A DNA stretch of 31,082 nt from a virus. The stretch spans positions 1 through 31,082 of IMG/VR virus record IMGVR_UViG_3300013132_000166. One strand, 5' to 3'. Below the pieces are notes generated by a model that searched no databases, was not told the origin of the DNA, and saw only the letters and a program-made list of their open reading frames with translations. The position numbers were made by a program, and so were the translations under genes. Every line of letters starts with the position of its first letter. Position 1 is the stretch's first letter. Shown in pieces: positions 24,348 through 30,707 of the stretch.

Positions 24348-27300
24348 GGGAATTAGCACTAGACTCGAAGAGATTGTGACCGCCCTAGGGCGCTATTATG
24401 GTGCTACATCTCGAAGCGACTTCGTGTCGATGCTGCTTCTCCGAGAGAGAGATTTGCCCACTGATATGTTTACAGTGCCGGATTCAACGCCAGCACGGGT
24501 GGCCGCCCAGGCACTGCTCGACGTGACTGAGGGCGGCTTCACAACTCCTGAGCTGATCAGGCGCCTCAACGAATATGTGGGATCGGCGACAGACACCAAT
24601 GACATACCTGGCCTAATAAAAATTTGCTATGAACCAGAGTTGCTGGCAGATCTTGACAATCGCGCTCGGGCTGTCCTACGCACCGGCACCGCACCCTCTG
24701 TCGATACACCCGGCGACACGAATGTGCAACAGGGCTTCAAGAGGCGTGGTGACTCGGACAACCAAGCCTTTTCGATCAAGCACACGGGCGGATTCTCAAG
24801 CGCCAGCGAAGCTGAGACGATCGTTTCTATCAATGGGACAGGAACGTCCCCAGGTACCAGCGCGCACGTCGATTGCTCGATTATTCAGGTTTTTGCGAAT
24901 AGATTAGCCCCTGCTTCAAGAGACATGGGCGCGCTGACACTATTTATGAATGCGATTCCTACGCTGGAAATAAGTCGCGCCGTTCCATTTATCGACGTGG
25001 TTCTAGTTCAGGAGGGCGATCATTTTACGAATAATCGACTCACCAGTCTGTCTCTAGGACAGTTTCTACTTGGGAACCAGACGATTCCAGATGGAACGAT
25101 GCAGCGCACGATTCTGGGTGCGAACGATGCACAGGTCGTTTCTGAGAATGCTAGAGATCCAGAGTTCGAGAGGACTGAGCGCGCCGCCGATGGAACAGAG
25201 ACCACAACTCGATCGCCTATCGCGACTGCAGGAATGGAGCTCTTTACATCGCCCCAGACCCTAGTGAATGCTGATGAGGACTACCAAGAGCTCGACGCAT
25301 TTTCTGCGAGTCGCGAGGCCCAACTCGTGAGACAATCACCTGTCATTGACAAGTTTCGCCCCTTGATGTCGCTCAAGTCTCTATCTTTCAACGTTGTCGG
25401 TACCGGCGGTATGATGTCATATAAGACAGGAAAAATGAGCGTCGTCCTCCATGATCGATCGCGACTCGCTGAAATTTCTGCGCTTGTTCGCCCGGCCAGG
25501 TTTGGCACGACACATTTGCTCATAGAGTATGGGTGGTCACACCCAGATTCACCGGCACAGTCAGGGTTTGCAGCGCTCAATAGAGACAATCTCTTTGGTT
25601 CTCTAATCGGTGCCCTCAGGGTAAAAGAGAAGTATCAGATAGTGAACTCGAGTTTCGATTTTGACGATTCAGGTCAGGTCAATATCGAGCTGCAGCTCTC
25701 AATGCTGGCGAATAGATCACTGCAGCGCGCACAGATTGGACTGGGAATCGACAATGTTCCAGCATTTCAGCAGGTGCAGCACCTCACGAATCTAATACAG
25801 GAGCTGCGCAGTAGAATTCCTTCCGCGACGGCACAGGCGGTCTTTGGAGAGTCTGATGTGCTGGGATCTCTAACAAATCCTAGCGGCGCAGTTACACCAT
25901 TGAGCGCTGATGTCGTGCGACAAATTAGAAACCTGACAGCTCTGCGCACCACAGGCGCTAGTCCTGATTTGCGCGCGCTCGGACAGGCGTTATCTGATCT
26001 CATGGGATCTTCTGGAGGTCGCGCAGGGCGCCTGAGGTCTGAGATGCGAACGGCGATAACACAGCGCATCAACAACCTCTCAAGAACGTCAGATCCGTTT
26101 CTCGTTCCTGGAGTTCCAAATGGCAGGCACGAGAATACTGCCAACGTAACAGGCGCGGACTTTGTCTCGCTGGGAAAAATATTCACGTCCTTCGCGCTCC
26201 AACCAGCTGCAGCCTCCGGACACTACAAGGACGTCCAGATCATCTTCTATAACTTCAACGAAAAGGCATCCTACATGGCGAATAGAAATATCGCCACGTT
26301 CCCGATTAAAAAGAGCGACTTCGAGGCTGTTCTCAGGCGCGAGCTCGACCAACTCATCAACATGCCTGTAGAGTCTTTCATCAACTTTGTGGGTACGTAC
26401 TTCATATCAGACCCTGCTGCGAAAGCATATGGGTTCAATAGCGCCTATGGAGAACTGCCGACCGACGAAAGTGAAGACTCACTGCGGCAACTAAACAATC
26501 GATATAAAGACGACGAGGCTGCGCTCTTCAATCTGCAGCAGAGTGTTTTGCAGCATGCCTATGGCACGGAAGACGCTGATCTCGAATTCAAGCACCCGAC
26601 CGTCTCTGTCGTGCTCGAGTCTGTTCCTGTTCGAGCAGGCGGCACGCCTGACCAGACGATACTTCGAATTCACGTCTTCGACTCTCAGGCGACGTCACAT
26701 GCGACGCTCCAGGGCTTTCTGGAATCGGCGTCATCCCGGACTTTAGGTCTCTTGAACACGACAGCGCTCGCAGTCCAGCAAACGCTTGGTAGAACCACAC
26801 AAGAGAATACCGTTGCCCGCCGCGACTATGACAATGCAATAAGCACCGCCATCGCGGCAGGTCTAATCGAGCAGTATCCTGCTGCCCCATCAGGAGGCGC
26901 AGCAGGCACCACACCTGACAGCAGAACGCGCCAGAGATATGTCCTCAGAGGGGGATTTGGTCGGCTCAAAAACTTTATCATGAGAACCGTCCCAAGCGTG
27001 CGCTATGGGGAGGGGTCATCCGGCATTCTCTCTGCCAAAGTTACTTCGATGAATGACTCAGCTCTCTCCACTGTGAATATGCTCAGACAGGGCAGGTCAC
27101 CTGAGAATCCCATAGGGACTCGCGAGCAGGGAGTGCCACTCCAGGTTTCGCCTGTCGAGTGCACTCTGGAGACGATTGGCTGCCCCCTATGGAGTTTTGG
27201 ACAGCAGATCTTTCTCGATATGGGCACAGGGACAACGATCGACGCGATCTATGGCGTGACAGGCGTCGATCACACGATCGAGCAGGGCAATTTCAAGTCG

Positions 27301-27891
27301 ACTGTCAAGCTGACGCCCATGAACTCATATGCGAGATACACGTCTCTCGTCACCAATCTCGAAAACGCTCTCGTCGCAATCAACGGAAATATTACTGGGG
27401 ACCCTATCAATATTCCTGAGCCTGGTCGCATCGTGCCTGCCCGGCGGCGCACAGGCCGCGGAGCCGCATCAGGCGGTGGCGGGTCAGGTGGCGGGTCAGG
27501 TGGCACCGCGGTGAGCGGCTCAGAGGGCGCCCCGCGGGCCCGCACAGTCGGCGGCGACCGTGCCGAGGCGCTTGTCAGAGGCTCGCTATATGCACTTGGC
27601 GGATCCGCACCGAATTATTGGCCGGGAGCCGCTGCAGCTCGAGAAGAGGGCGAGCGAGAATCAGCTGCCATATCAGCTGCCATACTGCGAGGAAATGAGA
27701 TAAATGAAGAGCTGCGGACGATCGAGAGAGATATTGCCAGATATCGCGAGAATATCCGTAGGGCCGAGGCCGAGGGCCATGGTCCATACTACGCGTCGAA
27801 CGTGCGGAGGGTTCGCGGGGAGAACGAGCCGCAAATTCGCGACGCCGAGGAGCGCCGCCGCCGCCTCGAAAACGAAAGAGCCCGGCTCTAG
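24340..27891 (+). CDS. Large baseplate hub-like protein
   Basis: 1,183 residues. Recognisable parts: a central region at about 343-404 ('SLKSLSFNVVGTGGMMSYK', 'LIEYGWSHPD') and a C-terminal domain at about 936-997 ('CTLETIGCPLWSFGQQIFLD', 'AIYGVTGVDHTIEQGNFKST', 'KLTPMNSY'). This is the usual ending of gpD/gp27-type hub proteins, which sit under the tube and carry the spike. A (Gly3Ser)-type linker at about 1045-1055 leads to a highly charged coiled-coil-like tail (about 1090-1183) rich in Glu and Arg. Start ATG overlaps the LysM stop by 8 nt, so translation is coupled. Hub function is inferred from the C-terminal domain and from the position after LysM. Confidence 0.65.
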   Translation: MPEGISTRLEEIVTALGRYYGATSRSDFVSMLLLRERDLPTDMFTVPDSTPARVAAQALLDVTEGGFTTPELIRRLNEYVGSATDTNDIPGLIKICYEPELLADLDNRARAVLRTGTAPSVDTPGDTNVQQGFKRRGDSDNQAFSIKHTGGFSSASEAETIVSINGTGTSPGTSAHVDCSIIQVFANRLAPASRDMGALTLFMNAIPTLEISRAVPFIDVVLVQEGDHFTNNRLTSLSLGQFLLGNQTIPDGTMQRTILGANDAQVVSENARDPEFERTERAADGTETTTRSPIATAGMELFTSPQTLVNADEDYQELDAFSASREAQLVRQSPVIDKFRPLMSLKSLSFNVVGTGGMMSYKTGKMSVVLHDRSRLAEISALVRPARFGTTHLLIEYGWSHPDSPAQSGFAALNRDNLFGSLIGALRVKEKYQIVNSSFDFDDSGQVNIELQLSMLANRSLQRAQIGLGIDNVPAFQQVQHLTNLIQELRSRIPSATAQAVFGESDVLGSLTNPSGAVTPLSADVVRQIRNLTALRTTGASPDLRALGQALSDLMGSSGGRAGRLRSEMRTAITQRINNLSRTSDPFLVPGVPNGRHENTANVTGADFVSLGKIFTSFALQPAAASGHYKDVQIIFYNFNEKASYMANRNIATFPIKKSDFEAVLRRELDQLINMPVESFINFVGTYFISDPAAKAYGFNSAYGELPTDESEDSLRQLNNRYKDDEAALFNLQQSVLQHAYGTEDADLEFKHPTVSVVLESVPVRAGGTPDQTILRIHVFDSQATSHATLQGFLESASSRTLGLLNTTALAVQQTLGRTTQENTVARRDYDNAISTAIAAGLIEQYPAAPSGGAAGTTPDSRTRQRYVLRGGFGRLKNFIMRTVPSVRYGEGSSGILSAKVTSMNDSALSTVNMLRQGRSPENPIGTREQGVPLQVSPVECTLETIGCPLWSFGQQIFLDMGTGTTIDAIYGVTGVDHTIEQGNFKSTVKLTPMNSYARYTSLVTNLENALVAINGNITGDPINIPEPGRIVPARRRTGRGAASGGGGSGGGSGGTAVSGSEGAPRARTVGGDRAEALVRGSLYALGGSAPNYWPGAAAAREEGERESAAISAAILRGNEINEELRTIERDIARYRENIRRAEAEGHGPYYASNVRRVRGENEPQIRDAEERRRRLENERARL
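27475..27504 (+). repeat. 12-bp tandem repeat coding a Gly-Ser linker
   Basis: GGTGGCGGGTCA is repeated exactly at 27475-27486 and 27487-27498, with half a third copy. It encodes Gly-Gly-Gly-Ser units joining the hub domain to the charged C-terminal tail. Copy number of such repeats can change by slippage. Confidence 0.8.
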
Positions 27892-27924
27892 AGCCCGGCT
27901 CGGCTGACACCGGTGTAAATTTTT
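27878..27924 (+). terminator. Composite hairpin at the end of the baseplate operon
   Basis: The hub stop codon TAG (27889-27891) sits at the centre of the palindrome GGCTCTAGAGCC. Flanking GAGCC (27878-27882) and GGCTC (27897-27901) extend it past one C-C mismatch. The same DNA can be read as a tandem repeat of AGAGCCCGGCTC. A second palindrome, ACACCGGTGT (27907-27916), is followed by AAATTTTTATT. The T-run makes termination plausible, but the stem next to it lacks a normal loop. Confidence 0.45.
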
Positions 27925-27935
27925 ATTGAGTGATC

Positions 27936-27941
27936 TAAAAT
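27936..27941 (+). promoter_or_regulatory. Candidate -10 box, leaderless layout, for the polymerase gene
   Basis: TAAAAT followed by six bases (CATCTC) and the ATG at 27948. No Shine-Dalgarno and no -35 at normal distance. It lies directly after the candidate terminator, at the change from tail genes to replication genes. Confidence 0.45.
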
Positions 27942-27947
27942 CATCTC

Positions 27948-29159
27948 ATGAGAGTCTGCCTCGACGCCACCTCTTTAGGCACGCAAAGTTCTCTGGTCAT
28001 AAATTTCGATGGGAGCTGCGAGTGGATTGACAATCCTGCGGGCTGCGCTGTATCCTTGGGGCCAAGGTCGACCGTGTCGATCGGGTCTCTAGCTCTAATG
28101 CACGGTATGTCACCTGATTCTGTACAGCTCTCTGATCCTGCGCACCAGCGCTCTTTCGAGGCCCTAGGAATTCAGGATCTCGAGATTCCATGGGCGATGG
28201 TCCTCGGGCGCCGAAAGTTTACTGCCCGACTCAAGCAGGTCGTTCGGGCAATCCAGGATGTCACTGGAGACCCAGAGCTCGTGCGGTATGTGGAAACATA
28301 TGGACAGGGAAATGAATTCTTGAAGACCCTCCAGAGGCCCCGGATCGACCTTGAGCGGATGAGACAGCACCGGTCAGATCTCACAGGGGGCGTCTCGCCC
28401 CTCACGGCTCTGGCATCGTTCTCTCCCGACGAGACCGGCCTCGCTCCTGAGATCGAGTATGACCGGGTCTCGACGGCGACCGGCCGGCTCAAGGTCGCAA
28501 GAGGGCCCTCTGTGCTCACGCTCCAGAAGGAGTGTCGCGACATTATCGCCTCTCGCCGAGGGGGCTCGGTCTGGGAGGTCGACTTCGTCTCTCTCGAGCC
28601 TCGGGTCGCCCTCAACATTATGGGAGTCGAGCCGCCTCGCGATATCTATGAGGGTGTCCGCGAGCGCATGAACATGTCAGGCGTGACCCGCTCCGCCATC
28701 AAGCAGGCGGTCATCAGCGCCCTGTATGGTTCATCATCCTCGGCCCTCGCCGAGGCGCTCGGGGGGCGCCGGGAGGCGCAGGGGCTCATCCGCGAGGTCA
28801 AGGAGTACTTCAAGGTTGCCGACTTGGTCGCGCGGCTCCGGTCTGAAATGGATCATGCAGGCGGGCGGCTGCACAACTATTATGGCCGGCCGCTCCTCGA
28901 CGCAAAGGGGGATGACCCCGACTCGAAGCTGATCAGCCACTATCTCCAGTCGACTGCCGTCGACGTCGCACTGCTCGGATTTAAAGACCTCTCCACCAGG
29001 CTCTCAGCGTCAGGAGTCCAGCCTATTTATGTCATTCACGATGCTGTCCTCTTCGACGTTCCTGCCGGCCGAGAGGTCCAGCTACAAGAAGAGTGCTCCC
29101 GCGGCGTGGACTTAGAGATCGGTCGCTTCGAGCTAGGACTTAAGAGGGTGTCGCAATGA
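27948..29159 (+). CDS. Compact family A DNA polymerase (Pol I-like palm/fingers)
   Basis: 403 residues. Pol I landmarks in order: 'TATGRLKVARGP' (T178-G-R); motif A 'VDFVSLEPRV' with D212, E217, R219; motif B R248-x3-K252-x7-Y260-G261, the exact Pol I spacing; 'YLQSTAVDVALLGF' before motif C; and motif C 'YVIHDAVLFDVP' with H364-D365. Both catalytic aspartates are present. Oddities: the residue after H-D is Ala366 where Glu is nearly universal; the position equal to E. coli Phe762 is Ile256; and the N-terminal 160 residues show no 3'-5' exonuclease motifs, so the protein is far shorter than replicative family A enzymes. T4 replicates with a family B polymerase, so this may be an accessory or repair polymerase, or a main polymerase with separate exonuclease. 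Its stop overlaps the next start (ATGA). Confidence 0.85.
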   Translation: MRVCLDATSLGTQSSLVINFDGSCEWIDNPAGCAVSLGPRSTVSIGSLALMHGMSPDSVQLSDPAHQRSFEALGIQDLEIPWAMVLGRRKFTARLKQVVRAIQDVTGDPELVRYVETYGQGNEFLKTLQRPRIDLERMRQHRSDLTGGVSPLTALASFSPDETGLAPEIEYDRVSTATGRLKVARGPSVLTLQKECRDIIASRRGGSVWEVDFVSLEPRVALNIMGVEPPRDIYEGVRERMNMSGVTRSAIKQAVISALYGSSSSALAEALGGRREAQGLIREVKEYFKVADLVARLRSEMDHAGGRLHNYYGRPLLDAKGDDPDSKLISHYLQSTAVDVALLGFKDLSTRLSASGVQPIYVIHDAVLFDVPAGREVQLQEECSRGVDLEIGRFELGLKRVSQ

Positions 29160-29689
29160 GAGATGTCAATTCATTTATCAGAGATCAGGTTCGAAAAATT
29201 CTCCTCGAAGAGAATGGGGGCACTTCCGAGTCGCCAGAACAAAAGAAAAAAGAGCCCCCGCAGCAGGGACCCAGGGTCCTTCGTGGTCGAGTTGGCAAGG
29301 GAAACTTTAGCAAAGCTACAAGGCTGGCTGGCTCTCTCGCTGAAGAAAATCCTGCGGAGCTCGTGACTAAGTTGGGACTTAAGGGCGCCTCAGGCAGGAC
29401 TGACATCGAGAAGGTGCGCAGTATCATCGATCAAGCGAGACAGGGAGCCTCGGTCATGCGCTCTGCCTATGTCAAGACCGAGATCGTGAAGGATGAATCC
29501 GGCACCGAGCTCGTTCGAATTGGGCACAGCTCTGAAATTAGTCCGCGTGACGCCGCACAGTACATATTCCTCACTTTCATCGCTGCGGAGAAGGAAGGCC
29601 TGCTGGGTGGCATCCAGGGCAAGATCGTTCCTGGTCTCGTCACACTAAGCGGAAAAGAGGAAGTCGCTGTACTCCTTCAGAAGAATTAA
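29156..29689 (+). CDS. Small unknown protein with N-terminal tag, coupled to the polymerase
   Basis: 177 residues. MRDVNSFIRDQVRKILLE (I/L-L-E at residues 16-18) matches the tag pattern; a Lys/Pro/Gln linker (about 30-40) separates it from a folded part of about 135 residues containing 'GKGNFSKATRLAGSLAEENP', 'KVRSIIDQARQGASVM' and 'ISPRDAAQYIFLTFIAAEKE'. No family recognised. The ATG overlaps the polymerase stop (ATGA), and GAGGG lies upstream. If the tag is cleaved, this would be a head-packaged protein even though it is co-translated with a polymerase. Confidence 0.65.
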   Translation: MRDVNSFIRDQVRKILLEENGGTSESPEQKKKEPPQQGPRVLRGRVGKGNFSKATRLAGSLAEENPAELVTKLGLKGASGRTDIEKVRSIIDQARQGASVMRSAYVKTEIVKDESGTELVRIGHSSEISPRDAAQYIFLTFIAAEKEGLLGGIQGKIVPGLVTLSGKEEVAVLLQKN

Positions 29690-29717
29690 TTCTGCGCTCG
29701 AATGAACAAGTCTTAGG

Positions 29718-29736
29718 ATCGCAGTAATATTGCGAT
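29718..29736 (+). promoter_or_regulatory. Inverted repeat with -10-like centre abutting the HD-domain gene
   Basis: ATCGCA (29718-29723) and TGCGAT (29731-29736) are perfect inverted arms ending exactly at the ATG (29737). The centre holds TAATAT (29725-29730), six bases before the ATG. It could be an operator around a -10 box, or an RNA hairpin; an AGGA at 29715-29718 could then be the ribosome site looped close to the ATG. Confidence 0.4.
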
Positions 29737-30306
29737 ATGAGAACAACGATCGAGCCTGAAAAAATTGAGAGCAACTGGAACACTTTCGAATCTCTGTGCA
29801 AGAGATTCAACGATGAAAACCTCAATCATCTGCTGGAGACTCTGGGGCAGCGCCTGGCCGAGTGCCCCTACGCTCCGCGGACTGAGCAGCCTGGGTGCTA
29901 CACCGGCGGTCTGATCGACCTGACCCTCAAGGTCACCTCGAGCATGCGCAAGCTCAATGACATGCTCGATGACAAGCTCCCGACGGCCTCGGTCCTCAAG
30001 GTGGGCCTGCTCCACGATCTGGGCAAGGTGGGAGACTTGGATGCCACTCATTTCCTTGAGCAGGACTCCGACTGGCACCGGGAGAAGCTGGGCCAGCTCT
30101 ACAAGTACAACGAGTCGATGGCGAAGATGGGGTACTCACACCGGACGCTCTGGCTCCTCCAGCACTTTGGAGTCGCTCTGACGCGCGAAGAGTGGGAGGC
30201 GATCTACATTGGCGGCGGTCTCCATCTCGAAGAGAATCGATTCTATGTGGGTTCTAAGAGCCCGCTGACCAGGATTTTGGCCGCCGCGAAGACCCTGGTT
30301 CTCTGA
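29737..30306 (+). CDS. HD-domain phosphohydrolase-like protein
   Basis: 189 residues. 'VGLLHDLGKVGDLD' (H93-D94) is the HD motif, with further candidate metal ligands H135, H143 and H163. Upstream 'YTGGLIDLTLKV' (about 55-66) corresponds to the first HD-fold helix; from memory, related phage proteins have His after 'GGLID', but here it is Leu62. HD proteins of this size hydrolyse nucleotides or phosphodiesters; the missing first histidine may mean altered or lost activity. The location between the polymerase and gp32 suggests nucleotide or RNA metabolism during replication. There is no ordinary Shine-Dalgarno; an inverted repeat abuts the ATG. Confidence 0.75.
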   Translation: MRTTIEPEKIESNWNTFESLCKRFNDENLNHLLETLGQRLAECPYAPRTEQPGCYTGGLIDLTLKVTSSMRKLNDMLDDKLPTASVLKVGLLHDLGKVGDLDATHFLEQDSDWHREKLGQLYKYNESMAKMGYSHRTLWLLQHFGVALTREEWEAIYIGGGLHLEENRFYVGSKSPLTRILAAAKTLVL

Positions 30307-30310
30307 TCCT

Positions 30311-30324
30311 GCCTATTTATAGGC
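30311..30324 (+). promoter_or_regulatory. Inverted repeat with -10-like centre abutting the next gene
   Basis: GCCTAT (30311-30316) and ATAGGC (30319-30324) form a near-continuous palindrome ending at the ATG (30325). TATTTA at 30314-30319 lies five bases before the ATG, and TATTTATA is the reverse complement of the T4 late consensus. No Shine-Dalgarno is present. Confidence 0.4.
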
Positions 30325-30603
30325 ATGAGGGAAGAGAGACTTCGGCAGCTGGTGCGACTGATAATCGAGTCTGAGCCTGAAGATCATGAAGATGAAGACC
30401 TGCTACTCGAGCCTGATCGCCTCACCGGCGCAGATGCCGAGGAAGGCTCAGGCGCTGCCGCAGCTGGTGGTGGACCTGCGATGCCCCTGGGCGCCGGGCC
30501 CTCGTATCCAGGTCCGGAGCGCCGGAGCGCAAAAACCGCTCGCCGCGAGACTGCGAGAGCAGTTGGTCGCGCATTTGGCGGAGCCTCCCCAGCAAGAAAA
30601 TGA
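30325..30603 (+). CDS. Small low-complexity protein with N-terminal tag
   Basis: 92 residues. MREERLRQLVRLIIE is a basic amphipathic stretch ending I-I-E, compatible with prohead-protease cleavage. It is followed by a very acidic part ('SEPEDHEDEDLLLEPD'), an Ala/Gly/Pro-rich stretch, and a basic C-terminus ('RRSAKTARRETARAVGRAF'). The cleaved product would be a small disordered protein with an acidic and a basic end, reminiscent of DNA-binding internal head proteins. No family recognised. It lies upstream of gp32 and lacks a ribosome site. Confidence 0.6.
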   Translation: MREERLRQLVRLIIESEPEDHEDEDLLLEPDRLTGADAEEGSGAAAAGGGPAMPLGAGPSYPGPERRSAKTARRETARAVGRAFGGASPARK

Positions 30604-30707
30604 CCGACGGCCCCTCGGGGTCGCTTGAACAATTGAGCACTAAGGATTACACTTTACTGTCAACTGAACAGGCATTTGACACAACCACTAACAATTGAGG
30701 TATTGAT
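30604..30707 (+). promoter_or_regulatory. Leader of the gp32 gene with hairpin and repeated decamer
   Basis: The 104-nt gap starts with a GC-rich palindromic stretch (CCCC/GGGG at 30611-30620). AACAATTGAG occurs at 30628-30637 and again at 30690-30699, the second copy including the GAGG ribosome site. Between them GTCAACTG (30659-30666) pairs with CATTTGAC (30673-30680) with one mismatch. T4 gene 32 is autoregulated through a structured, then unstructured leader, so this may be its counterpart. Confidence 0.45.

Noticed and set aside
30676-30704. Sigma70-type promoter (TTGACA) just before gp32
   Set aside because: Any -10 at proper spacing would fall around the ribosome site and put the start of RNA inside the coding region.
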